Source of the DNA: Warburgia ugandensis
Taxonomy: Eukaryota; Streptophyta; Magnoliopsida; Canellales; Canellaceae
Length of the DNA stretch: 64,000 bases
NCBI GenBank assembly: GCA_035236585.1
Contig: CP141127.1
Coordinates: 48,064,001 to 48,128,000, forward strand
Reading direction: 5' to 3'
The translations under genes were made by a program, and so were the position numbers. The notes under the pieces were generated by a model. It was not told the origin of the DNA and made no database searches. It saw nothing but the letters and a program-made list of their open reading frames with translations. Positions 46,887 to 59,149 of the stretch are shown here, piece by piece (the first letter of the stretch is position 1; each line of letters starts with the position of its first letter).

Positions 46887-46897
46887 CTATAAATACA
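46887..46897 (+). promoter_or_regulatory. TATA box of the solo Tekay LTR
   Basis: CTATAAATACA in the context ACAT-CTATAAATACA-ACCCC, at the same LTR position as 17,870. Confidence 0.7.
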
Positions 46898-49800
46898 ACC
46901 CCAAAAATTCTCTAAAAATGTTCATAAAATTTATCACAAAATTATCTTACTTCCCATGAAAAATCAGATCTAAATTCATTCCCAAATTTCCAAAAATCCT
47001 AAAAAAATCTCTTCTTTCATTTTCTCTCTCCTCTCTCTAAATTGGAACAAGAGACCTAAATTCAATTAGGAACTCTGTTCCAGATAAAATCTCACAAATC
47101 TCACCATTTAGATTGTCCTAGACTACCTTATCAATAAAATCCAAAAAGAAATTTCAAGATCTGGCTATGCAATCAACGAAATATGACAAGACAAACGGTT
47201 CTTGGGCGATCGTATCATCAAGTGGGTATTCTTTTAAATTGGACTACAAAACCAATGTTTTTCTCCAATCAAGTAGGTGGAAACACTTTCCACACTCATT
47301 TAATGTTATTTTATATAATTTTTATTATTTTGAAATTAGTTTTATGTTAAAAATAATGAAAATCAACTAAGGATAAGTACCCTTCAATTCTGGATGATGG
47401 AGGTTTCAGATGGAAAATTTGATCTATCCAATCAATCCAGAAGGGTCGAAAACCCTAGAGTAGGAAATATTAGCCCTTGGCTATTTCAGATTTGGGAGAT
47501 CTGGAGAAGGGTTGATCTGACGGTCCAGATTAGACTATCTCAACCAATCTCCTAGATCAAGCGTTGATCTGAGTCTGACCCAGCTCAGATCATTTAGCCA
47601 CATTTTGGGATTGACTAGTTATGTTCCAGATCATCTAAAACACATTCTAATGGCCAGATCAAATCTGGGTCGTTGATTTTTTTTAACTGAAATCTTGTTT
47701 CTTCAATTAAGAGCTCATTTTAGCTCTGATTTTAGATTGGAAAGTTTCTATGAATTTCTAATGGTGTGTAGAATCTAATGGATATGTTAGATTTATGTTT
47801 TTAATTGTATTTACATATGATAATCACTAAAATCCATTCCAATAGTAATGGATCATGATCAAAATGATATCAAATTGAAAATCCAATCCGACGGATGGAT
47901 CCAGAAGGTGTCAAAATCCTAATATTGATGACCATAGTAGGATTTCTAATCCTCTATATAATTTTATTTGATCAAAATAGTACAGACTAAAATCAACCGT
48001 TGAAAAAGGCTAAAAATTTAAAAATATAATTACTCACTCAATTTAAGTCTAGTTTTCAATCTATAAGATGATATAAATAGATGTTGATGAGGGGAATATA
48101 CTGAACCCATAAAAACAAGATTTTAAACATCAAACATTTCTGTTAATTAAAAATACTCTTACTTACACCCTTGATCAAGTAGATCTAGGGTAATCAGAAT
48201 TGAAAATCTAGATTCACTAAGGATCTAATGATGATAAAATAGCATGGGGATGGTTCGATTGGATTGATATAAAATAAATCAAGGTGTAGGCCTTTAAATG
48301 GGAAAATGATCATGGAAAATCTCAATGGATCTCCTTGATCGGATGGAACAAGAAGGATCAGGACAATTAGACCTATAAATTGAATGATCTAAGGCTAGGA
48401 TCATGTTATTCTAATGTTGGATCAAACAAAAACATAAAGGATCAAGGGTTGCATTCTTAATGGAATATCAACCCTAGATCTAAAAGATGGACAAATCGGA
48501 TAGTTGGATCATAAGGAAAGCTTGATCACATGCTTAATTAATTGTTTTTTATAGTAAATTTGATTTAATTATGATCCATGTCTATTTTCCAATTTTAGTG
48601 TAATTATCTTTAATTTCCTAGAATAAGATGTTGTAATATTATTAGTTAATTTCTTTTAAATAGCAATTTTAAATTCAGGTCAATACTTTCAATTTTAGCA
48701 TGATTGTCTTTAAATTCCTTAGAATTATTGGTGTAATTTCTTTTAATTGTAGAATTATGGAAAATACCTTAAAAGACGTAATTGATGACATATAGATGGA
48801 CTTCACTAAATACATATACATCATGAAGTATAATCATAGCAAGGGCTATAGTTAGTAGGACAATATAAGAATTATCAAATCATTGGCCCAAACTAAGAGA
48901 ATAATAAATTCCATGAATGACATTTTAAATGCTCATTGATTTAATTAAAATCAATTAGAAAGAGTACTTAGGGTTAAAATGCTCATAGGAACCTTATGAA
49001 AGGTTAAGCTAAGGTTACTCTAGTGAATGCTAAACATGGTAGTTAAGGGAGTTCTCTAATAGAGCCTTGCTCTTCCCTTACCTTCCATTGATGTTTGTAA
49101 GGTCTAAACACCTCCTTACATGAGGATTGAAATAACCACTTTGTGTTCAACCGTTCAGCTAGTAAGCCTTAGCCAATTGGAAATAAGAGGAGCTGTCTAG
49201 ACTTAAGATGGAATAAGTTATCTTCAACCAGTAAAATATTAACTGGTTGAATAATAATAAGAAGAGCATAAAAGGTTACTAAATTATCTAATTCTAATAA
49301 AAATTGTAAGTAAGATAAGGATGATCAAACAAGATCCATAAGATCTTGAATGATCAAGAACAATAAGAATCATAATGTCCTATTTATTATGTATCTATGT
49401 ATTTATGTTTTAGAAAAATCTAGATAGAGAATCCAAACCCTTGATTAAATATGATTCAACGAAGAGAACCAAGATCATCCTCCTTAGGGATGATCAAACA
49501 GCTGAACTTAGATAAAAAAAGAACTACATGATAGAATATCTAAGTTCTTGATCTTTATCAACAAGTATAAATTGTTGATAAAAGGATCTATGAAAGATCA
49601 AGATCAAAGAAAAGAATACATAAAGACTTAGAATAGAAAATACTCAGATCTGAAAGATTAGAAGATCATTCTAACCGTTAGTTCAATTGATCAATAGGAT
49701 AAACACTAAGGAAGATAGATCATGATAGGACACAAGATCTAGATCCTTTATATCAAAGGACAAAGAATATAGATAGGATAAAAAATATAGGATTATTCAG

Positions 49801-50833
49801 ATTGTATAAATATTAACAGTATGTATGGATTTATAGATTTCATACATCAATCAGAATCATGGAAGATTTGAAGAGATGAATCACTACATGAAGGTAGGAG
49901 GATTTTATGAATGCATCGACATGAGAAATACATATTGAATACATGATCTTATGTTTGGAAATGTTGACAAGTATAATGTAAATACTTGTATTAAATCCAT
50001 TGAAAATCCTTATGATCCAACCAAAACACATATGAAATGGTTAAGTTAGAATTGAAGAAAACCCTAAGTGAATAGGGAACTAGAAGGTATTCCAACCCTT
50101 ATTAAATAAACAAAGTATCTGATAAGTATAAAATCAATGCACGAGAATCATTCATATAGAATGGTGATCCCTTAACTTATATGAACATGGGTATCATTCA
50201 TTGTAAATGATGATTCCTAAGTTTGAAGTGAAATCCTATCCTTGGTATAAGAATACCAAAATACGAGGATGGTGACATAAATAGACCACACATCTGATAA
50301 GTAAAAAGATTACTTTATATACAAGCGTGGAGGCTTGTGGTTTTGTTTTAAACAAGCATATGCCTGGGTATACTATGCTAGGAGGGTTATAAGGGTTTGG
50401 CCACCCGCTCTCTAAAATGTGATATATATATTGTAATGCCCGAGCAATTTACACTATTTTTAACGAAAATTGAACATTCTATAGGAAATAAACTAAGTTA
50501 AATGTTTCACTTTATTTAAAATAGTAAAATAAGGAATTTTTGAGGTAACTTAGTACCATTAGATTCTACTCGAAAAATGGAATCCAACGCCTCAAAAATC
50601 ACCCAAAACGGAGTTCGTATGAAGAAGTTACAGCCGTTTAAAGATAGGGGTATTTCTGGAATTTAAACAGAAAAACGGAAAAAACGAATAACGTAGGGGG
50701 CCGTTTTGATAACGGCACCCCCTGTCTTCTTCAACCTCTAGACCCCTCCAGAAACCCTCGATCCCGATTTTTCTAGAGGATTCTGCCAGCGCCAAGGGCG
50801 GCACCGCCATTGGCAGCGCCGCCATAAGCAGGG

Positions 50834-50842
50834 CTATAAAAA
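50834..50842 (+). promoter_or_regulatory. TATA box of the nested solo LTR
   Basis: CTATAAAAA in the context CAGGG-CTATAAAAA-CCCCATC, about 400 bp into the LTR, followed by a C-rich likely start region. Confidence 0.6.
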
Positions 50843-51264
50843 CCCCATCTCCCCCTCTCCAAAAACACAAGTTTTCTGGCGTTTTTCCAACCGTTTGAGA
50901 CTGGGGTTTCCGGCAAAGTTGGAAACCCATCTCCTCTACATTTTTCGGCAATGGCCAGGCCAAAGTCAGGCCGGCCATGCTGTTCCTGTCTCCCCATTTC
51001 CCCTCTCTTCTCTGTTCCAATCTGGGCATTGGGGTTTTTCCCCTTCTTCACGGTTTCCGGCAAGCAGGAGCTTCAGGGTGAAGAATAGGCACACCCATCA
51101 GTGATGGGTACTCTCCCAGACCACCCAGGTAAGCCCCCCACCCCTTCCTATTTGGTTTTGCCTCTTCCCTGCCCAGATCCACACCAAATTTGGGTGTTTT
51201 CTGGCTAAGGAGACGCTGTGGAAACCGGAGAAGACGGGTTTCCTCTGAAACCCGTCCAAGACCA

Positions 51265-51762
51265 GTTGTCACGGGATGCACCCCATGATGCACACCAGTG
51301 ACGCATCCCCTAGGGGCCAGCATCGCGCGCATGCAAGCGTGCGACAAGATTTTGACTCGTCTAGGATGCGCAGGGCATCCTGGGCACCAAGATGCGGCCT
51401 GCCTGCGTCGAAGACGCATTTGTAGGACATTGACTAGGATGTGTACTGTAGCGCGCTACTTGGGCATGCATGTACGACAGTGCGTACACTGTCCCAGGTG
51501 CGGCCTTCGGGTACGCGCGCGATGTGGGGCACAGGTCCTGGCTCGAGCAGGGTGCACGGGGTGCCCTGGGAGCTGAGACGCGCCATGCTACAAGGTGCGT
51601 CCGTGCGATGATGCCTGTCATAGCGCGTCACTTGAGCATGCATGTGAGCGTGTGAAACGCGGTCCCTGGCATGGCCTTTGGGCGCGCATACACGTAAGGC
51701 AGTTGCGGTTCAACCAGGATACATGAGTGTCTTGAGAACTGGGGCACGCGGGCCTAATGAGA
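51265..51762. repeat. GC-rich imperfect tandem repeat, about 170-bp unit, 3 copies
   Basis: Copies at about 51,265-51,440, 51,448-51,600 and 51,619-51,762. The second and third share (T)AGCGCG(C/T)..ACTTG(G/A)GCATGCATGT, then GT(C)CC..G(G)TGCGGCCTT / GCATGGCCTTTGGG and GGGC(A)C(GC)GGG. The first shares the GCGCGCATGCAAGCGTGCGA and CATCCTGGGCACC words. The repeat lies downstream of the TATA box, in the probable transcribed leader. Confidence 0.55.
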
Positions 51763-52122
51763 CTTTAAAGTTAGGATTAGAGGATAAATTACAGAGTTTA
51801 ACTATTGGAAAGTAGATCCATGTCATAGGATCTAGCCTGGCAATGAATTAGGCAAGGACCATTGACCCTAAACAGCAGATTTAGCGGTCTAATAGATTAA
51901 AATTAATAAGGACTCCTTGTATCCATTCATACGCAGGAGTTTATAAATGAGACCCAGGGATGGGTTGAGTGCTAAAGGACATGACTCCAGGAGACTTTGA
52001 GGTAGGTGCTCTATCGCTACTAGACTTTTTTTTAAAGAGCCATGATTGTTTTATGCATGTTTTAAGTACAAATTATATAACTTGTTTAGCTTGACTTAAT
52101 TCAGCATACATATGATAAACAC

Positions 52123-52235
52123 TTTATGCATAGATATGTTTTGCAAATAATTGCATATACATTATGCATAGATATGTTTTGCAAATGATTGCATATACAT
52201 TATGCATAGATATGTTTTGCAAACAAATGCATATA
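52123..52235. repeat. 39-bp tandem repeat, 3 copies
   Basis: TTATGCATAGATATGTTTTG begins at 52,123, 52,162 and 52,200; the rest of each unit is GCAAAT(A/G)ATTGCATATACA. Two short indels separate the copies. Confidence 0.85.
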
Positions 52236-53943
52236 TTGCATATTTTGTGAGCATTGAGTTTTTAAAAGATTGCATATCCTTGAGGGTTACCAAAAGACGC
52301 TGGAGTGCCCAAAAGAAGCTGGGTAGGCAGTTGTGAGGGACCCAAAGAGGACGGGTTTTGAAAAAGAGGTTTTCGCTGGTTTGATCTGATATGATTTGGG
52401 CTAATGAGCTCGTGGGCGCTATGCCGAGAGGTTTGGGTTGGCCTCCAACCTCTACCACTATTAGGTGGATGGGTACCATGCCCAAAAAGGGCAGCGTCCC
52501 TACGTCGACTGCATGTGGTACAGGGGGCTACCACTAGTGTCACAGCACTGGGTCAACATGTCATAGGCCCCGTTGAGGTTATGACCGAGTGTCCTTAGGT
52601 ACCTGGGGACCACACGGCGACGAGGTCGTGGGCATAGTTGGACCCTATGGTTTCCTGGACTTATTTGCATTGCATATGGCATGATATGAGGTTGGTCGAC
52701 CATACCATACTAGATATACATGAGTTGGATTAAATGAAGCATCTTATGCATATCATTATGTTATGATATATATGATACTTTCGACTTGGTTTGTGCGATT
52801 CTTTAAGTCATTAGTATTTCAATTTGACAATGGTTTTTGATATCGATATTGAGCATGAGTGTTCAAACATGCACATGTGTTGAAAGAGCATATGGTTTTA
52901 AATATAGCATGCATTGTAAAACTAGTAGTGATGGACTACTACTGAGTATAGTATATACTCACCCTATCCTTAACATTTTTCAGGATAGTTCCACTCACAA
53001 ATAGAAGACGTCTCAGTAGATATTAGTACTACGAGTAAGTGAATAAACAAAGGGGACAACTATACGTGTAAGTAAACTCTCTACCCTTTGGACATGTATT
53101 TGTATTTATTTACAGTTGGACTGTGTGCTGTGACTAGATAGACCTGGGAAAAAACATTTATGATTTCTGAAGTTTTTCAAAAACTACTTTGGTTGTTGTG
53201 AAGGCAAATGACACTCAGGGTTTTCAAAATGAGTTTAAAACAAAAGATTTTCCGCTGCATTGCATGGTTTTCATAAAATGGTTTTCAAATAGGGATGCAT
53301 CCTGCCTTAGGAAATTAGATATTGCATTTAAAAATGCATGAGAAAACCCGGGTCGTCACATATATGATGATACCTTGCCCAAAGAGAGGCAAAATGTCGG
53401 GTGGGGCAATTATGGGAAGGCCACCACTGTGATCATTTGTTTCCCCATATAGACATGACATAGATGATTTTCCACACTTGGTATCCCTGTAGTATGAAAG
53501 TAGTTATTCGAGTGCACTGGTATAGATCAGACTACAACATAGTAGTCCTTTAAGTATTTTGCATTATGATGCATGGCATAATGAGATGTCGATACTGCTC
53601 AAATAAGGGAGTATTTTCCTAATAAAGTCTGGATGTTTTATCAACTCAATATGGCTAAGTGTGATGATACTGCCCAAATGAGGGAGTATTTTCTAGCAGA
53701 GTCTAGATGATTGATCAACTCAGTGTGTCTGAGTGTGACTATTGATGTTTGAGATATTAACTATTTTTTATTATTTTGTCCATATATATATCTATACAAC
53801 AAATACAGTATGTATGTGCAAGGATGTACATATATGACAAAGTAAAGAGATTGATCCATGAGTATGAATAATGGGATTATGAAGTATTAGGATTATACTG
53901 TTAAATTATTATGCTTCTTGAATCCCCTACCAAGCATAGCTTG

Positions 53944-53984
53944 TTGAGATATTGTAAATGTTTGAAATGTTTACAACATCTCAG
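53944..53984 (+). promoter_or_regulatory. Conserved LTR palindrome, solo LTR copy
   Basis: TTGAGATATTGTAAA...TTTACAACATCTCAG, with mismatches in the stem, at the same distance from the LTR end as in the other copies. Confidence 0.7.
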
Positions 53985-54418
53985 ATACAAAGAAGGAGAA
54001 TTAGGAGCTCAAGACTTAAGAAGATCTGGAAGAATAATCAATAAGGGTATATCCCTTGAAGACATGCATTTTTTATTTGAGAGCATTGTATTGTATTGAG
54101 AGTTTTTAATATATGGTGAGGTTTGAAATTTGGATTACATAATTTGGATAAGTATTGTACTAATACTCGGGCTGTAATGTGAACCACTGGATGGATTTTG
54201 GAATTTAATAAAAGTATATTCCTTCAATGGAATTTTATCTTGTACAAAATTCTACTTATGTTATGTATGAAGTGATGACTTGGGTTTTACAAAACAAGTT
54301 CTAAAGAAAAGAATTTCCACTACTTTATTTTGCGAAATTTTTTTACTACTAAAGGTACCCTACCTTTGAAAAATGCATTACAAAATGTGTTACAAAAACC
54401 CAAGGTCGTCACAGAGAG

Positions 54419-55287
54419 TGTAAGTGCTCTCTTTCTAACCCTTACCACTTTGCTTGATTATTTCATTTGTCCATGTTTTTATTTGGAAACACTAGGGACA
54501 ATTTTTAATTTAAGATGAGGGTAAGGTATCTCAAATTTTGATGTGTCTAAAGCTTTTCTTAGTTATTTGTTGAGTTCTTTTGAAAATTAAAAAAATTTGA
54601 AAATTTTATGAAAAGTTCCTTTACAAGGATGAGAATTCAGATTTTCTAACTATTCAGTACATTTTTTGAACTTAAGCTTATTATGTTATTTGTATACAAT
54701 TAGTTCACTATTTTATCCTTTTTCTAAAGTATTCTATGAAAAGTTAAACTTAGAATATTCACTCCACAAAAGAGCTATATATATATATAGTTTAAGTTGA
54801 AAAGAAAATATAATTTAGAGATCCTGGAGGAGATAAGTGAAGACTATTAACCCTTATGATTTTAGAGCCACTCTTCCTTTTTGAGTACGTAAAATCTAAA
54901 TTTTCTTCATTGAAAATGATTTCCTAGTTGATCTCATTATTCTTCATCTCAGTCAACTATTGAGAAAATATCTAACAAACTATAGCAATTATTTCTTGAG
55001 TTTATGCTCATCTTAGGTCATATGAAACTAATGAAATGATAGAGGCCATCCTTGGTAAACTAGATACTTTAGCCTTACTTGAGTTATTTTTCACTAATTA
55101 GATCCTTTGAGCCTTTATAATAAGCCTTTTTCTTTGTGAACCCATTAACCATTACCCATATTAAACCCCTGCAATATATATGTTACCTAGTTTTTTAGAA
55201 AATGCAATAATGAGCACCTCCAAAAATGGCAACCATTTTTGTTATCATGACTTTTCGCATGTTTTACTTGGGACTAGCAAAATGCTA
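54419..55287 (+). mobile_element. 3' spacer and tail of a Tat/Athila element (family B)
   Basis: It opens with a decayed ACACTAGGGACAATTTTTAA...AAGATGAGGG spacer, the counterpart of ACATTGGGGAGAATGTTTAG...GTTGGGGGTG at 63,772-63,811. Then TCCTTTACAAGGATGAGAAT and ...AAAGTATTCTATGAAAAGTT match 63,865-63,990. So this is the 3' end of a family-B element whose pol is absent. No ORF. Confidence 0.7.
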
Positions 55288-55299
55288 ACTGGGGGTGTG
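55288..55299 (+). other. Polypurine tract before LTR B2
   Basis: ACTGGGGGTGTG after GGACTAGCAAAATGCTA, directly before the LTR start TGATAAGTATTC. It shows that the LTR at 55,300 was also the 3' LTR of the element on its left. Confidence 0.75.
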
Positions 55300-57840
55300 T
55301 GATAAGTATTCAATTTTGTATAAAAAATACTCAATTAGTAGTCCATGTGTTCTAAATTTTAGGTATTATCCTAAGGCTTTTTTGGAAATTCATGACACAT
55401 TGCATTACTGAGCTAATGGTTCAAAGATTTGATATTTGGTAGGTTTAGGATCTAGTCTAGAATAAGTATGTGAATAATAATATTTTTTTAGGATTTGATT
55501 AGGGTTTTTACTCTTTTGCAGGTGTTGAGAAGATGATCCAACAGTTGAGATCAATAAAGATAAGATTTGAAGATCAAGAACAAAAGATGGCTAAAGATCT
55601 AAATTTAAAAGCTCAATCAAGGTTCAAGATCATCTTAATACAAACAAGAGGGCAATGGAAGATCCAAAGGTGACTAAAATGGGTTCATACAAAAAGCCAT
55701 GCAATTTCATCACAAGTATCCTAAACTAGCAAGGAAACATAAGGAAGCGACACCATTCAAGCCTTGAAGCCAAAGGACTTAACCACTCAAGCCAACAAAG
55801 TGAGCCATCAAACTAAATGAGAGCCATGCCACTTGGAGAACTTTTAGAAGCAATTATCCCAGGTTAAATACGTGAATTTCAAGTGATAATCAGGAGTTGG
55901 ATAGATATTAGTATATGGTAAGATATGCATACATAGGTGCACAAATCAAGAGAGAAACTAAGTCAAATTTCCTTATCTTTCCCTTTATTTTCCCCATCTT
56001 TTCTCTTTTTCCTACCCACCACATGCTATACTAAGTAAGGGAAGGAGTTCCATCCCACCTTCCTTGAAAAGTGGCACCTCCCCCTTTTGTAATTCCATCC
56101 TTAGAGTTCCACCTCATCCCACCTTATAATTCCATTCACCACTAAACTAAGTCACCTTCCTATCTCTTTCCTCTATCATTACTATTTCTTTCCACCTTCT
56201 TTGCCCCATTCATGTGAGACATCTTAAGAAAAGGGATTCCATGCCACATCCTTTGAAAGGTGGAGCCTTCCCCTTCCTTTTCTTATATTTAGAAAGTCCA
56301 CCTCACCTCACTTTCTAATCTTCTATCTTTAATCAACCACGTAAATTTTCTACCTAGAGTTTTAGTTCTAATTGTATCCTTTCCTCCTACAATAGGATCT
56401 TATCAAATTGGAAAGAAAAAGAATTATGTATAGCCACATAGAATTACATGCATAATTAAAGTAGAGGGGTCGCTTCTAACTCCTTGAAATCAAGCATATC
56501 AACTTGGAGACATGCTTGGAGCTTTGGACTTCAACATCTTGGCTGTCTTTTCTTGTCTTCCACACCATTTTCTTTATTTGTTTCTTTGGTTTTTGCACTT
56601 TAGTTTTAAGTTGGTACCTTGCTTTCATTGTTTGTTTGTTACTTTTCTTGTTGCCTATTTCCATGCACATAGTTCTTCCCTAATTTCTCTTGTGTTATAC
56701 TTCCACTTCTCATAATTCTCTTGCTTAGTTCTTCTAGACCCAAGGCATTTTCTCTCTTATAGTGATAGCTAAGAGAAAAGTAGCCTTGAATTATCTTTGT
56801 TTCTCTTCATGAATCTCCTTGTTTCTCAGTTAGATTTAGAGTTAGTTCTTGTTACTTCTCTTTCATCTTTATGCTTATTTTTCTTTTGAGTTTCACATGC
56901 ATGTTATCTAATATAGTTTGAGATTATTGAAGTTTGTTTAAGCTTTTCTTTGAATCAAGTTCTAGGCATTAGAAAAGTTCGCAATTCTAAGTTGTTACTT
57001 ATGTTCGTGTGCACCATATTTGAATGTAATTTTTAGTTCAATGAATAAACTTCTTGAATAAGCATTGTTACTATTTGATTATAGAATTAGAGTACTTATA
57101 ATCTTGATTGTTATCTTTCATGAATCACATGTAACTTATAATCTTGATTGTTATCTTTCATGAATCACATGTACCATGTCTTAGTCCATGCCTTATTTGA
57201 TTTAAGTTTCATGAGCACCATATTTTTGGAATTTTACCTTTCATGATTCATGCATAATTTCTAGTAGTCCATACACTTTATTTGCTTGATTCTTGAGGAA
57301 CTCATTCTACTTTTTAGATAGTTTAGTTATTGTTTTGGTCAGATCCCATGTTAGCAAGCTTTTGGTTCATGCATTACAGCCATTTTCTCACTCATAAACC
57401 ATGCGCACAACTCCAAGGGTCATGCGCATGGTGATTGGGTGATTTGCCTTTAAGTTTTTTATTGTTCCCTTGTTTCACAATACTTTGACATTACTTGTCT
57501 AGTTATTTTCATCTTAGTTTAGCTTTAGAAAGCTTCTTAATTTAGTTTTACAAAGTTTTATTTTTAAAAAGTTTTAGGATTAAGAAAATGTTAGTTTAGG
57601 AAAGTTTTGTTTTTAACAAGTTTCCTTAATTAAAATTTCCTATATTCATTCATTCTAGTTTTGCATTAATTCATTTTGTTGAATGTATGTTAGATTGAAA
57701 AGTCTCTAATTCCATTGACTATCTTTATTTATAGAAAGTTTCCTTTAGCTCATGTTTCTAATATTATGCCCGTTTCCCATTTTCATGTGTAAATTACTAC
57801 ATTGATTCATGCGCTTGCTAGTAATTTTAAAGTTACACCA
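55300..57840 (+). mobile_element. LTR of family B, shared between two element bodies
   Basis: 2,541 bp, TGATAAGTATTCAATTTT to AAAGTTACACCA. It is related over its whole length to the solo LTR 9,957-12,333 (GGTAGGTTTAGGATCTAGTC against GTAGGTTTAGAGGCTAATCC; CATTGATTCATGCGCTTG at both ends). It has a PPT on its left and a PBS on its right, so it serves as the 3' LTR of one copy and the 5' LTR of the next. A 40-bp perfect tandem duplication is at 57,094-57,173. Confidence 0.8.
57094..57173. repeat. 40-bp perfect tandem duplication in LTR B2
   Basis: Two identical units starting ACTTATAATCTTGATTGTTA, at 57,094-57,133 and 57,134-57,173. The absence of differences means it is recent, or homogenised, compared with the decayed element around it. 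Confidence 0.95.
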
Positions 57841-57846
57841 AATTTT

Positions 57847-57866
57847 TTGCTCCATTATTGAGAAAT
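57847..57866 (+). other. Primer binding site, decayed Asp type (element B2)
   Basis: TTGCTCCATTATTGAGAAAT aligns with TGGCGCCGTTGCCGGGGAAT allowing about eight substitutions. It follows the LTR end by six bases. Confidence 0.6.
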
Positions 57867-57867
57867 C

Positions 57868-59149
57868 GCAAAGGATTTATGGTTGGATCTTTGTTTAGAA
57901 TATTTTTCTCTAATTGTAGTTTTAGGCTGCATTAGATTAGGGTTTATATTATCCTTACATATTTTTCTAATTCATCACAAATTGACCATCTTTCTTTATT
58001 TTTGTAGAGGGGAATTTGGTAAAAGGAGCAGCAGCGATCCTATGGGCCAAAGCTTCAACAACATAATTAGGATTTCCTTGATTTCCTAGATTAGGGTTTT
58101 CTATTTTTGAGAGAATTAGTAGTGAGGCCACATTGTAATTTGCAATTGTTTATTTCATTTTAAATGGGTTGTAATAATATAGGGCAAGTGTGAGTTATGG
58201 TGGCCCACACTTGACCTTCATCAGAAACCTCATTGTAAGCTCTACCACTCTTTATTTTCTGATAGTAGTTGCATTTAGTGTAGTATACATTATGGATGGT
58301 AGTGTAATTCATATAGCTTAGGGTCCTTTATTATACTTGTTGCATTTGATATGCATTAGATTGAACCTATTTAACAAAGGTTAGCCTTGGCTCAGTTATA
58401 GCTAAGGCATAGGCAACCTAGTTATAGTATCTTATCTGCAAAGGTGTGGACCCTTTGTTAAATAGCACATAGGTAGGTATTAGTTTCCTTTACATGTAAT
58501 TACATTACACATTTACTACTTTATGATGGATGAAACACATGCCCACAGGAACCCTCATAAGATAAGGATTTGATTTCATCACTAGATCCTTGGCTCACCT
58601 AGATAATCAAATCAATTCCATGGATGTTCATAATTCCTTCCCTTAAAAGCTTATTTTAAAATCAAGTAGCAAGAGACTTAAGGTTTCAAGCTCATAGGAG
58701 CCTTTTTGATAGAGAAGATATATTGTCACTCTAGTGGCTCTAAATTATTGTGGTTATAGTATGTATGCAAAATCCAAGTGACTTTCTCACATTCATTGAT
58801 GGTTGTTGAGGTCTAAATGCCTCCTTCCATGAGAATTGTATTAACCACCTTGAGTAGGACCTAACTGGTAAGTAATAGTCAAGCTTAGATTAAAGGAACT
58901 GTCTAGATCTAGGTTTAAAAGCTACTATCCTACAGATTAATAAGGGTTATCAAAACATCTTGTTAGTGAGCCATTAGGATTGAAAGTGTATCATATAGAG
59001 TTAGGAGTCACATTTAGAGTTAAGTTGCATCATTTAGATAGGTTTTCATCTTAGTGCATGCATGGTCATTGATCTCAAAACACTGAGTTATACCATTAGA
59101 TCATGAGATTGAACTAAATTCAACTTGTCCATCTAATAGTGTGTTCATT
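57868..59149 (+). mobile_element. Untranslated leader of element B2
   Basis: It contains the leader hairpin (58,185-58,213: CAAGTGTG and CACACTTG) and the block related to the Tekay LTR (about 58,555-58,935, for example GTCACTCTAGTGGCT and GAGGTCTAAATGCCTCCTT). No ORF of note; the 57,883-58,089 frame has no known domain. The N-terminal half of gag that should follow is missing. Confidence 0.65.

Larger units (their letters stand above)
50432..53360 (+). mobile_element. Second solo LTR (different Tekay-like family) nested in the first
   Basis: 2,929 bp from TGTAATGCCCGAGC to GGGTCGTCACA with a perfect TATAT target duplication (50,427-50,431 and 53,361-53,365). Ends resemble the Tekay LTR ends (TGTAAT.CCC..., GGTCGTCACA), but the body is different and contains a GC-rich zone (50,740-51,760). 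No internal domain is left. The ORFs inside, including the 133-codon minus frame 50,628-51,029, overlap each other on both strands in GC-rich sequence and show no known domain. Confidence 0.9.
46323..54413 (+). mobile_element. Solo Tekay LTR, split by a second solo LTR
   Basis: It starts TGTAATAACCCTAA and ends GGTCGTCACA; without the nested 2.93 kb it is about 5.16 kb. Flanks are AAGAG (46,318-46,322) and GAGAG (54,414-54,418), a 5-bp duplication with one mismatch. It is the same family as 17,296-22,144 (the TATA region at 46,887, the Tat/Athila-related block at 48,837-49,225, and the palindrome at 53,944-53,984), but more diverged. No PBS, pol or PPT. It arose by recombination between the LTRs of a full element inserted in element D. 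Confidence 0.9.

Noticed and set aside
50628..51029. 133-codon minus-strand ORF, with overlapping ORFs on both strands
   Set aside because: It lies in the GC-rich part of a solo LTR with exact ends and TATAT duplication. Several frames are open at once and none shows a known domain, as expected by chance in GC-rich sequence.
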